Of a DNA stretch of 7,394 nt, positions 1 through 6,962 are shown piece after piece. The DNA is from Sphingomonadaceae bacterium (GTDB lineage: Bacteria > Pseudomonadota > Alphaproteobacteria > Sphingomonadales > Sphingomonadaceae). The DNA is taken from contig CANFIV010000068.1 in assembly GCA_947446935.1 (NCBI GenBank), forward strand, positions 1 to 7,394, written 5' to 3'. The notes below the pieces were generated by a model. That model saw only the letters and a list, made by a program, of their open reading frames with translations, made no database searches and was not told the origin of the DNA. Positions within the stretch are counted from its first letter, which is position 1; every line of letters starts with the position of its first letter. The position numbers were made by a program, and so were the translations under genes.

Positions 1-2745
1 TATCAGGCGCGCAAAAAGATTTCGGACGAAGCGCGCAAATTGCCCCAAGGCGTGGTCGGCCCGTTCGTCGATGATGAATTCGGCGATGTCAGTTTCGGCC
101 TTTATGCGCTCAAGGCGAAGGGCGTGCCCCAGCGTAACATGACGCGCGAAGCCGAGCGGCTGCGTCAGCAGTTGCTGCATGTGCCCGGTGTCGACAAGGT
201 CAAGATTCTGGGCGAGCGGCCCGAGCGCATCTATGTCGAATTTGCGCAGGAGCGGCTCGCCACGCTGGGCGTTTCCCCGCGCGCGATCTTTGAAGCACTG
301 GCGAAACAGAACCTGATGACGCCCGCCGGTTCGATCGAAAGCAAGTCGCAGCAAGTGGTTGTGCGTCTGGATGGCGCCTTTGATGATATTTCAAAGATCC
401 GCGACCTGACCATCGTGGCCAATGGCCGAACATTGCGCCTTTCCGACATCGCCAAGGTCGAGCGCGGCTATGAAGACCCAGCCACCTTCCTGATCCGCAG
501 CGAGGGTGAACCTGCGCTGATGCTGAGCGTCGTGATGCGCCAAGGCTGGAACGGTCTTGATCTGGGCAAGGCACTGGCCGCCGAGGCGGACACTATCCGC
601 CAGCAATTGCCGCTGGGCATGACGCTGACCAATGTTACCGACCAATCGGTCAACATTCACGAAGCCGTCGATCAGTTCATGCACACGTTCATGGAGGCGC
701 TCATCATCGTGATGGTCGTCAGCCTCATCAGCCTTGGTTGGCGCGTGGGGATCGTGGTGGCCGCAGCTGTGCCCTTGACGCTGGCGGTGGTGCTGATGGT
801 CATGTGGGCAACCGACCGCGCCTTTGACCGTATCACGCTGGGCGCGCTGATTCTGGCGCTCGGCCTGCTGGTCGATGACGCGATCATCGCCATCGAGATG
901 ATGGTGGTGAAGATGGAGGAAGGCTATGACCGCATCCGCGCCTCGGCCTATGCGTGGAGCCATACCGCAGCGCCGATGCTGGCCGGCACGCTGGTTACTG
1001 TGATCGGGCTGATGCCGGTGGGCTTCGCCAAGTCGACGGCGGGCGAGTATGCGGGCAACATCTTCTGGGTCGTTGGCTTCGCGCTGATCGCCTCTTGGTT
1101 CGTGGCGGTGATCTTCACGCCCTATATGGGGGTCAAGTTGCTGCCCAACATCAAGCCGGTCGAGGGCGGCCACGCTGCGATCTATCAGACGCCGCGCTAT
1201 CAGCAGGTGCGTGGTGTGATCGCCTGGGCGGTGCAGCGCAAGAAACTGGTGGCCGGGGCGACCTTGGGCGCGTTCCTGATCGCCGGGCTGGGCATGGGGC
1301 TGGTCAAGAAGCAGTTTTTCCCGACCTCCGACCGGCCCGAACTGTTGGTCGAGGTGCAAATGCCCAAGGGCACCGCCATCGCCCAGACGAGCGAGGCCGC
1401 AAGGCAGGTGGAAACATGGCTGCGCAAACAGCCCGAAGCGCGCATCGTCACCACTTATGTGGGCCAGGGTGCACCGCGCTTCTATGTGCCGCTTTCGCCG
1501 GAACTGCCCGATCCCTCGTTCGCCAAGATCATCGTGCACACGGCCAAGGAGGCCGACCGCGACACGCTGAAACTGCACCTGCGTCAGGCCGCAGCCAACG
1601 GGCTTGCCCCGGCGGCACGGGTGCGGGCGACGCAGTTGGTATTTGGCCCGCCTTCACCTTTCCCCGTGGCATTCCGCGTCAACGGGCCTGATCTGGAGAC
1701 CGTGCGCGCGATCGCTGCAAAGGTGCAGGCCGTGATGCAGAACGATCCGATGATGCGGATGGTCAACGCAGATTGGGGCAACCGCGCTCCTGCGCTGCAT
1801 TTCGTGCTGGACCAGACCCGGTTGCAGGCGCTGGGGCTGACATCTGGCGATGTGGCCAACCAGTTGCAGTTCTTGCTCAACGGCGTCACGATCAGCCAGG
1901 CGCGCGAGGATATTCGCACGGTTGATGTCGTGGCGCGTTCGGCGGGCGGCGAAAGGCTCGATCCGGCCCGCATCGGCGATTACACGCTGACAGGTGCCCA
2001 TGGTGAGCGCGTGCCGGTAAGCCAGATCGGAAAGATCGAGGTGCGCATGGAGGACCCGATCCTCCAACGGCGCGATCGTGTGCCCACCATCACCGTGCGC
2101 GGCGACATTGCCGATGGGCTTCAGCCACCCGATGTCTCCACCGCGATGCTGGCCAAGCTGCAGCCGACCATCAAGAGCATGCCCGCCGGGTATCGTATCG
2201 ACGTGGGCGGCTCGATCGAGGAAGCGGGCAAGGCCAATGCCGCTCTGGCGCCGATCTTCCCGATCATGGTCGTGCTGATGATGATCGTCATCATCCTTCA
2301 GGTACGCAGCCTCTCGGCCATGTGGATCGTGCTGCTGACCGCGCCGCTGGGCGTGATCGGGGTGGTGCCCACCCTGCTCATCACCGGTACGCCCTTTGGT
2401 TTCAACGCCATCCTTGGGTTGATCTCGCTGGCGGGCATTCTGATGCGCAACACGCTGATCCTGATCGGCCAGATCCGCGACAATCAGACTGCGGGCATGA
2501 GCCCCTATGACTCGGTGGTCGAGGCGACCGTCCAGCGTTCGCGTCCGGTGATCCTGACCGCGCTGGCGGCTGTGCTGGCCTTTGTTCCGCTCATCAGCTC
2601 GGTGTTCTGGGGCTCGATGGCGATCACGCTGATTGGCGGCACGCTGGGCGGAACAGTGCTGACCCTGGTGTTCCTGCCAGCGCTCTACGCATTGTGGTTC
2701 CGCATCTTGCCGCCGGACGTTAAACTTTCGGAGGAAATAGCATGA
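1..2745 (+). CDS. RND multidrug efflux pump, inner-membrane permease subunit, TriC/MexK-like (5' end outside window)
   Basis: This is the inner-membrane proton/drug antiporter of a tripartite efflux system, working with a periplasmic adaptor and an outer-membrane channel. The frame is open from base 1 to the TGA at 2743-2745. The TTG at 40 is not a real start, because homologous sequence continues upstream of it. About 914 codons are visible. Compared with the usual ~1030 residues of the family, roughly 115 are missing, including TM1. Counting from window codon 1, the periplasmic porter region precedes TM2-TM3 (about 232-269). TM4 carries the proton-relay pair Asp292-Asp293 in GLLVDDAI, matching Asp407/408 of AcrB. 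The segment MMVVKMEEGYDRI, the conserved SAYAWSHTAAPML stretch and KPVEGGHAAIY resemble TriC/MexK-type pumps more than AcrB (from memory of the family). The second porter half follows FFPTSDRPEL, and TM8-TM12 occupy about 751-905. The frame is intact with no frameshift. The substrate is unknown, so a triclosan or other drug role is not assigned. Confidence 0.95.
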   Translation, partial: YQARKKISDEARKLPQGVVGPFVDDEFGDVSFGLYALKAKGVPQRNMTREAERLRQQLLHVPGVDKVKILGERPERIYVEFAQERLATLGVSPRAIFEALAKQNLMTPAGSIESKSQQVVVRLDGAFDDISKIRDLTIVANGRTLRLSDIAKVERGYEDPATFLIRSEGEPALMLSVVMRQGWNGLDLGKALAAEADTIRQQLPLGMTLTNVTDQSVNIHEAVDQFMHTFMEALIIVMVVSLISLGWRVGIVVAAAVPLTLAVVLMVMWATDRAFDRITLGALILALGLLVDDAIIAIEMMVVKMEEGYDRIRASAYAWSHTAAPMLAGTLVTVIGLMPVGFAKSTAGEYAGNIFWVVGFALIASWFVAVIFTPYMGVKLLPNIKPVEGGHAAIYQTPRYQQVRGVIAWAVQRKKLVAGATLGAFLIAGLGMGLVKKQFFPTSDRPELLVEVQMPKGTAIAQTSEAARQVETWLRKQPEARIVTTYVGQGAPRFYVPLSPELPDPSFAKIIVHTAKEADRDTLKLHLRQAAANGLAPAARVRATQLVFGPPSPFPVAFRVNGPDLETVRAIAAKVQAVMQNDPMMRMVNADWGNRAPALHFVLDQTRLQALGLTSGDVANQLQFLLNGVTISQAREDIRTVDVVARSAGGERLDPARIGDYTLTGAHGERVPVSQIGKIEVRMEDPILQRRDRVPTITVRGDIADGLQPPDVSTAMLAKLQPTIKSMPAGYRIDVGGSIEEAGKANAALAPIFPIMVVLMMIVIILQVRSLSAMWIVLLTAPLGVIGVVPTLLITGTPFGFNAILGLISLAGILMRNTLILIGQIRDNQTAGMSPYDSVVEATVQRSRPVILTALAAVLAFVPLISSVFWGSMAITLIGGTLGGTVLTLVFLPALYALWFRILPPDVKLSEEIA
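2730..2734 (+). promoter_or_regulatory. Shine-Dalgarno site for the small ORF after the RND gene
   Basis: GGAGG lies inside the last codons of the RND gene, seven bases before the ATG at 2742. Both the core match and the spacing are near ideal. Together with the ATGA stop/start overlap, this supports translational coupling and fixes the start of the small ORF. Confidence 0.7.
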
Positions 2746-2903
2746 CCATTACCGCAAATGTCGCCGGGATATGGCGCAGGACTGTCGCTTTTCTTGAAGG
2801 CCTCGAACAGGTCGCACTCGACCCGCTTGCGGAACAGCAGCGCAGAATTGCCAGCCTTTCGAAGCGCATCGGCGATCTCGAAACCGCCAATGTCCAGCGG
2901 TGA
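2742..2903 (+). CDS. Small hypothetical protein (53 aa) coupled to the RND pump
   Basis: A 53-codon ORF begins at the ATG that overlaps the RND stop codon (ATGA) and ends at TGA 2901-2903. The GGAGG at 2730-2734 is well placed. The protein starts MTITANVAGIWRRTVAFLEG. Its second half (residues about 28-52, with AEQQRRIASLSKRI) is rich in Glu, Arg, Gln and spaced Leu/Ile, as expected for a short amphipathic helix or coiled coil. There is no signal peptide, cysteine motif or clear transmembrane segment. I do not recognise a named family. The position suggests a small cytoplasmic accessory to the efflux pump, but this is inference from coupling only. It is short enough for automatic gene callers to miss. 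Confidence 0.6.
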   Translation: MTITANVAGIWRRTVAFLEGLEQVALDPLAEQQRRIASLSKRIGDLETANVQR

Positions 2904-2929
2904 AGCAATGGCCTGCAGTTGGGCCTGCT
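2904..2929 (+). other. Stem-loop just after the small ORF
   Basis: AGCA-AT-GGCC, an 8-base loop, then GGCC-TGCT form an 8-bp stem with a two-base bulge, starting at the base after the stop codon at 2903. No T-tract follows, so it is not a standard intrinsic terminator. It could stabilise the 3' end of the efflux mRNA or mark its end, or be chance in GC-rich DNA. Confidence 0.3.
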
Positions 2930-3075
2930 CCCCATGGCTTGAGCGTTGCCCGCCTTTCGCAAGGACTATGCACTGACCACCGCGTGCACAGCAGCCATGT
3001 CGTTATTCAGCTGCACCCGACCAGGGCCGCCGCGCTCGCAATGCCCCGGCGACCTTATGGAACCAGGAGTTCATC

Positions 3076-3141
3076 GTGCAAAAGACCGTTTTGATTACAG
3101 GTGTTTCCTCCGGAATTGGTTAGGCGACTGCGGCTGCTTCG
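3076..3141 (+). pseudogene. N-terminal fragment of a short-chain dehydrogenase/reductase with an in-frame TAG
   Basis: An AGGAG at 3065-3069 lies six bases before a GTG at 3076 that starts VQKTVLITGVSSGIG. This is the beta1-turn-alphaA cofactor-binding segment of a classical SDR (TGxxxGxG, with a Lys-Thr-Val-Leu lead-in). The next codon is TAG (3121-3123), followed in the same frame by ATAA, which matches the usual GIG(R/K/Q)ATA continuation. A single base change of Gln CAG or Lys AAG to TAG would explain the stop. After about 3141 the resemblance is lost: no NNAG, Ser-Tyr-Lys catalytic triad or C-terminus follows. What remains is only the first ~20 codons of a gene normally near 250. It is unrelated in position to the intact SDR at 7019. 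Confidence 0.55.
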
Positions 3142-3157
3142 TCGCGCATCCTCGATC

Positions 3158-3177
3158 CGGACAGACACTCGTGTCCG
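3158..3177. repeat. Short palindrome/hairpin
   Basis: CGGACA at 3158-3163 and TGTCCG at 3172-3177 form a perfect 6-bp inverted repeat around an 8-base loop. An alternative pairing, GACAC/TC/GTGTC (3164-3175), nests inside it. It lies between the SDR fragment and the recombinase remnant. A binding site or remnant recombination site is possible, and chance is equally possible. Confidence 0.25.
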
Positions 3178-3324
3178 CTGACGACGGCATTCGAACACCA
3201 CTCCTGCCGAGCCATTCGATTGAACGGCATTGACCGGTTCCGACAGGAGCGACCGTTCGCGTGCCATTCTCTGAATGTCTAGTGTTGGTCGACCGCCGAC
3301 CCTGATACCGTCTCATCCAATTGG

Positions 3325-3729
3325 GTGCTAACCCGCTTTCTGCTTTGCGAACCTGTTCCTGATTGTCCGCACACCCCCGCCATAGCCGCATACAATCCAT
3401 TCGACTTCCTTGGGAAAGCGAGCATTGGTGTCCGCGTGAACGGCTGGATCGTATTGCCCGACCGGTACGACGATGGCGGGTTTTCTGGGGGCAACATGCA
3501 GCGCCCGGGCATGACGCGGCTTATGGCCGATGTGGCCGCGGGCAAGGTCGATATTATCCTGCTCTACAAGATCGACCGCTTGACCCGCAGCCTCGCCGAC
3601 TTTGCCAGGATCGTCGAGGTGCTCGACAAGGCGGGCCCAAGCTTTGTCTCGATCATCCAGTCGCTCAATACCGCCACCAGCATGGGGCATCTGAAACTTG
3701 CGCTGTCCCACTTGCCGGATGAGGTCTAA
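3325..3729 (+). pseudogene. Large serine recombinase (resolvase family) remnant
   Basis: The convincing homology runs from about 3439 to 3687: NGWIVLPDRYDDGGFSGGN, then RPGMTRLMADVAAGKVD, YKIDRLTRSLADFARIVEVL and LNTATSMG. This is the middle of the resolvase catalytic domain found in the large site-specific serine recombinases common in alphaproteobacteria. DRLTR carries the conserved Asp and two Arg near the active site (ORF residues 84, 85 and 88). The N-terminal YTRKS...EEGL...SLDAQREA segment with the nucleophilic serine is absent. Residues 1-38 match it at best faintly (NPFDFLG against NSLDAQR). After SMG the usual LTLNVLLSFAQFERE is replaced by a shorter LKLALSHLPDEV and a TAA, and the recombinase and zinc-ribbon domains (several hundred residues) are missing. 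The nominal GTG start at 3325 has no ribosome site. This cannot be an active recombinase. It marks past mobile DNA. Confidence 0.75.
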
Positions 3730-3792
3730 CGGAGGCTGCGCCGAGCGGCCCGCACTGGGCCGACTTCCCTGCCATTCAGCGCTCCTCCCAAC

Positions 3793-4842
3793 ATGAGTCC
3801 CGCACCGAAGCCTATGAAAGCATCGCAACCGAACCTCACCGACCTCGGCTGGAAATCGTTTTACAGCAACCAGTTATCCGCCGAAGAAGCGCTCCTCTAC
3901 CGCCCCGGTCGGGTGATGGCAGTCCATCGCGGAATGGTCGAAGTGCTGGGTGAAGCGCTGGAGGGCGCGATCTCGTCCGTCATCAGCGAGTCTCGGGGAC
4001 CGGAGGACCGACCGACTGTTGGAGACTGGCTGCTAATCGAGCCGAGCGGCAAGAGGATTGTGCGCATCCTCGACCGGGCGAGCCTGTTCAAGCGGCCGGC
4101 GCCCGGCGAAACACACCGGCTCCAACTGATTGCTGCGAATGTGGATACGCTGTTCATCGTCACCTCCTGCAACCAGGATTTCAATGTCGGGCGCATCGAA
4201 CGCTATCTGGTGTTGGCGCGCGAAGTCGGGGTGCAGCCGATCATCGTGCTCACCAAGGCGGACCTTACGGACGCACCGGACCATTTCATCGCAGCGGCGC
4301 TTGCGCTCACGCAGGAGGTCGAAATAGTCAACGGACGCGATCCAATCAGCGTAGCGCGGCTTCTGGAGCGATGCCGCCGCGGCGAGACGGTCGCGCTGGT
4401 GGGTTCCTCAGGCGTGGGCAAGTCCACGCTGATCAATACCTTGCGCGGGTCCGACAGCATCGCCACGCAGGCGGTGCGCGAAGCCGACGGCAAAGGCCGC
4501 CACACCACGACGGTGCGCGAGATGCACCGCCTTGATCACGGGGCGCAGGGCGGCAGCTGGCTGGTGGACACGCCCGGGATGCGCGAACTCCAGTTGTCCG
4601 ATGCGGCGGCCGGCGTCGAAGAGGTGTTCAGCGACATTGCGGCGATGACGCTGGCGTGTCGCTTCACCAATTGCACCCATGCCGCCGAGCCCGGTTGTGC
4701 CGTGCAGGCTGCCATCGCGAACGGATCACTCGACCGCGTGCGCCTCGATCGATGGCGCAAGCTGGCCGCCGAGGAGGTCGCCAATACCGCAAAGCTGGCC
4801 CCGCGCCGCACGCGCGCCGAAAAGCCGAACAAGAGGAACTGA
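3793..4842 (+). CDS. rsgA: Ribosome small subunit-dependent GTPase A (RsgA/YjeQ)
   Basis: RsgA is a circularly permuted GTPase that acts late in 30S ribosomal subunit maturation in the cytoplasm and is released after GTP hydrolysis. The 349-residue protein shows an N-terminal OB-fold region (about 34-95) and then the permuted G motifs in the order G4 TKAD (154-157), G1 P-loop GSSGVGKST (204-212), G2 HTTT (237-240) and G3 DTPG (259-262). A C-terminal zinc finger follows with Cys289, Cys294, His296 and Cys302 (CRFTNCTHAAEPGC). All key residues are present and the length is usual. The ATG at 3793 has no good Shine-Dalgarno. The ATG at 3814 (MKASQPN) is an alternative that shortens the protein by seven residues. 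It lies in the same frame as the recombinase remnant, separated from it by a TAA and 21 codons. A small ORF starts three bases after its stop. Confidence 0.95.
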   Translation: MSPAPKPMKASQPNLTDLGWKSFYSNQLSAEEALLYRPGRVMAVHRGMVEVLGEALEGAISSVISESRGPEDRPTVGDWLLIEPSGKRIVRILDRASLFKRPAPGETHRLQLIAANVDTLFIVTSCNQDFNVGRIERYLVLAREVGVQPIIVLTKADLTDAPDHFIAAALALTQEVEIVNGRDPISVARLLERCRRGETVALVGSSGVGKSTLINTLRGSDSIATQAVREADGKGRHTTTVREMHRLDHGAQGGSWLVDTPGMRELQLSDAAAGVEEVFSDIAAMTLACRFTNCTHAAEPGCAVQAAIANGSLDRVRLDRWRKLAAEEVANTAKLAPRRTRAEKPNKRN

Positions 4843-4845
4843 CGA

Positions 4846-5001
4846 ATGGCCGACCTGTATCAAAAAGCGCTGGAATCGGAGCGCAGGAGCCTGTGGGCAG
4901 AATGCCGCCTGAAGGGCTTGTCCCAGGGAACGCCCCAGCGGCTTCGGATCGTGGAACTCGATAGAATGCTGGTCGACCACGCCGCAAAGAAGGCGAGCTA
5001 G
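4846..5001 (+). CDS. Small hypothetical protein (51 aa) directly after rsgA
   Basis: A 51-codon ORF runs from the ATG at 4846 to the TAG at 4999-5001. Its start is three bases after the rsgA stop, and a GAGG (4833-4836, within GAGGAA) inside the rsgA 3' end sits about nine bases upstream of it. The protein begins MADLYQKALESERRSLWAEC and is highly charged, with alternating Glu/Arg and Leu, predicted mostly helical, with one Cys (residue 20) and a Lys-rich tail. There is no signal peptide or transmembrane segment. I recognise no family. The arrangement implies co-transcription and probably coupled translation with rsgA. Any link to ribosome assembly is conjecture. Confidence 0.55.
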   Translation: MADLYQKALESERRSLWAECRLKGLSQGTPQRLRIVELDRMLVDHAAKKAS

Positions 5002-5162
5002 AATTCACGTCGCCGTGCGCCTGCCGATTTCCGCCGAATCGCTGTCGCGTCAAGCTGTGCTTGAATTCCGAAGCACACCATGACTTGGATCCGTTGGACC
5101 GAACCGGGCAAAGCTGACTATAGCCCCGTAGTATAGTTCAACAGCGCCAGTCCTAGGTTCAA

Positions 5163-5174
5163 AATGTCCCAATC
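5163..5174 (+). repeat. Left arm of a perfect 12-base inverted repeat
   Basis: AATGTCCCAATC here is the exact reverse complement of GATTGGGACATT at 5497-5508. Flanking bases do not extend the match on either side. The arms enclose about 322 bases with no transposase, so they could be the ends of a small non-autonomous element or two copies of a binding site. Confidence 0.35.
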
Positions 5175-5496
5175 GGCCAATTCGACTGCAGTCAGAATTC
5201 TTCGGCCAGAGACAGAGGCGAATTGAGGGCGACTTTTTCGCCTGCCCAGAGACCGGTTTGACCGCTGCCCCCAAAAGGGCCTCTCAAAGGTTCGGAAATG
5301 CCCCGAGAATTTGGCCTCAAAAAGGTGTCCGGCGTCAGAACGTTTGGCTTAGATCGCGACGTAGTTTAGCGGAGTGCGGGCCTCCTCTGGGGTTGGTTTT
5401 AGGCGGCGGGCTTGCGGAGTTGCAGGCGCCGATACTCGATGGTCTTTCCCTTGTGTTGACCAAGACCGATCGAGGATTCTTCGCGCTTGTCTTGCA

Positions 5497-5508
5497 GATT
5501 GGGACATT
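5497..5508 (-). repeat. Right arm of a perfect 12-base inverted repeat
   Basis: GATTGGGACATT mirrors the arm at 5163-5174. It lies inside the possible - strand coding tail at 5512-5399, so one of the two interpretations may be accidental. Confidence 0.35.
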
Positions 5509-5658
5509 GCGGCTACGCTGCGCTCGCCAAGTGGCGCGAGCAATCAGGTTCGCAGCCTGCTGGTCATTGGTGAGTGGTAGATCCTGAAAGCCTGAGTGGA
5601 TTGGGAGCCACAATGTTCCGGATGGACCTCAGGGGGCCGGGAAGGCAGACCCTAGTTC

Positions 5659-6942
5659 ATGCAAATGCCGCAAAAACATAGCTCTTATCGTTACGTCGTC
5701 GTCTCGTTCCTTGCGATCGTTTACACGTTCAATTTCATGGACCGGCAAATCATGTCGATCCTTCAGGAGCCGATCCGGCGGGAGATGGGCCTGTCAGATA
5801 CCCAACTGGGAATGCTGACAGGGCTTACCTTCGCGCTGTTTTACACGACCTGCGGCTTGCCCGTTGCCTGGCTGTCGGACCGGTATCGCCGCGTTTCGCT
5901 GATGGCAGCGGCGTGCGGGATCTGGAGCCTGTTTACCGCCGGTTGCGGGCTGGCTTCGAACTTCACGCAGCTGGCGCTTTCGCGTGTGATGGTCGGCGCG
6001 GGCGAAGCCGGTGGATCGCCGCCGTCCTACAGCCTGATTTCCGATTATTTTCCACCTGAGGAGCGGGGCACGGGTCTGGCGATCTATTCGCTCGGCGTCC
6101 CCGTTGGCTCGGCTCTCGGCGTTGCTGCTGGCGGGTGGGTCGCGGCTCATTATGGCTGGCGCACCGCGTTTGTCGCGGTTGGTTTGCCCGGGATCGTTCT
6201 GGCGTTAGTGATGCTTCTCGTCGTCCGCGAGCCGAAGCGCGGCGGACTCGACCCGGTGCGTGCCGGAGCGCTTGCGCATGACCCCCCACAGGGCATCCGG
6301 GCAGGTCTTGCGACCTTTTTTCAGAACCGGACGATGGTGCTGACCGCCTTATCGTCGGGGCTATCGGCGTTTGTCGGCTATGCGATGCTGAGCTGGAACC
6401 CACCGTTCCTCGAGCGGGTGAAGGGGATGAGCCTGACCGAGGTCGCCGCGTGGTATGGGCTGGTGCTGGGTGTGACCGGGTTTATCGGTACGTTCGCTGC
6501 AGGTTGGCTGGTCGACAGATTGGGACGACACGACCGGCGTTGGTATGCCTGGGTGCCGGCGATTGCCTTTACCCTGACCTTGCCGGCGCTGGCCGGGTTG
6601 ATTTGGGCTCCCACCTGGCAGATTGCGCTCGCGTTTCTGGCGATCCCGGCCTTGCTCAACAACATGTACCTCGCGCCTGCGCTGACCGTGATTCAGAATG
6701 CCGCACCGCCCTCGCAGCGCGCGCTGGCGGGAGCCACAATGCTGTTCATCGTCAACCTCATCGGGCTGGGCGGCGGACCGCTGTATGTCGGCCGGATTAG
6801 CGACGTGGCCAAGGCGCATGGAGTTCATCAGTCGCTTGTGATCGGTTACGAGGCGCTGTTTCCGATCGTGCTGCTGACAATTGGCATGCATCTACTGGCG
6901 GCACGGTCGATGTCACGCCATGGATCTGACCGCACGAAGTGA
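5659..6942 (+). CDS. Spinster-type MFS transporter
   Basis: This is a 427-residue, 12-helix major facilitator of the Spinster (Spns-like) group, which bacteria commonly encode beside catabolic genes for organic acids, aromatics or lipids. TM1 ends in FNFMDRQI (about 25-31), the hallmark of the group, followed by EPIRREMGLSDTQLG and TM2. The loop 2-3 motif-A equivalent is WLSDRYRR (71-78). TM4 carries R109 with GAGEAGGSPPS (113-123). SDYFPPEERGTG (128-139) and the YGWRTAF before TM6 (165-171) are typical. The second motif-A copy, GWLVDRLGRHDRR, is at 282-294. The length is normal and the frame intact. No strong Shine-Dalgarno precedes ATG 5659, and ATG 5665 is an alternative start. An SDR gene follows after 76 bases. 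The substrate cannot be inferred from sequence alone. Confidence 0.9.
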   Translation: MQMPQKHSSYRYVVVSFLAIVYTFNFMDRQIMSILQEPIRREMGLSDTQLGMLTGLTFALFYTTCGLPVAWLSDRYRRVSLMAAACGIWSLFTAGCGLASNFTQLALSRVMVGAGEAGGSPPSYSLISDYFPPEERGTGLAIYSLGVPVGSALGVAAGGWVAAHYGWRTAFVAVGLPGIVLALVMLLVVREPKRGGLDPVRAGALAHDPPQGIRAGLATFFQNRTMVLTALSSGLSAFVGYAMLSWNPPFLERVKGMSLTEVAAWYGLVLGVTGFIGTFAAGWLVDRLGRHDRRWYAWVPAIAFTLTLPALAGLIWAPTWQIALAFLAIPALLNNMYLAPALTVIQNAAPPSQRALAGATMLFIVNLIGLGGGPLYVGRISDVAKAHGVHQSLVIGYEALFPIVLLTIGMHLLAARSMSRHGSDRTK

Positions 6943-6962
6943 TTTTTTGTGTAAGGAGCGGG

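Larger units (their letters stand above)
2930..3324. other. Gene-poor stretch with an SDR fragment
   Basis: Apart from the short SDR remnant at 3076-3141, no frame here looks like an intact gene. The open frames are short, lack ribosome binding sites and resemble no family I know. A small palindrome lies at 3158-3177. The stretch separates the efflux operon from the recombinase remnant and is best read as decayed intergenic or island DNA. Confidence 0.5.
5002..5658. other. 657-base stretch without a convincing gene
   Basis: Open frames exist on both strands (for example + 5258-5587 and - 5613-5335), but they overlap each other, lack ribosome binding sites and show no recognisable motif. The stretch holds the two arms of a 12-base inverted repeat (5163-5174 and 5497-5508) and, on the - strand between 5512 and 5399, a 37-codon tail ending YRRLQLRKPAA that could be a decayed C-terminus. 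A tRNA-like string near 5122-5165 lacks the full cloverleaf. Its patchy look fits eroded mobile or island DNA. The promoter of the downstream MFS gene may lie at its right end, but I cannot identify clear -35/-10 boxes. Confidence 0.5.

Noticed and set aside
391..1578. A 395-codon open frame on the - strand inside the RND gene.
   Set aside because: It is antisense to a well-conserved RND permease and its product is a low-complexity His/Arg/Gln-rich string with no motif. Long antisense frames are common in GC-rich DNA with strong third-position bias.
954..1691. A 245-codon + frame overlapping the RND gene.
   Set aside because: It is a shifted-frame shadow of the pump, Arg/Gly/Ala-rich, with no domain and no plausible ribosome site.
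3095..3400. A 101-codon - strand frame across the scarred region.
   Set aside because: It has no ribosome site or recognisable motif and overlaps the SDR fragment. An open frame of this length is expected by chance at this GC content.
5122..5170. A tRNA-like string (GCCCCGTAGTATAGTT... with GGTTCAAA further on).
   Set aside because: The D-arm-like and T-loop-like parts are far too close together for an anticodon arm, and no acceptor stem or CCA end pairs up. At most it is a fragment, and more likely coincidence.
5000..5200. Several GAATTC and one GGATCC hexamers clustered together, suggesting cloning scars.
   Set aside because: The surrounding sequence is not vector-like and the sites are irregularly spaced, so natural occurrence is the simpler explanation.
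5258..5587. A 109-codon + frame in the 657-base gap.
   Set aside because: It has no Shine-Dalgarno, an Arg/Leu-rich product with no family resemblance, and it competes with similar-length frames on the other strand.
6361..6891. A 176-codon - strand frame inside the MFS gene.
   Set aside because: It is antisense to clear transmembrane coding sequence and its product is Gln/Arg/His-rich without motifs.
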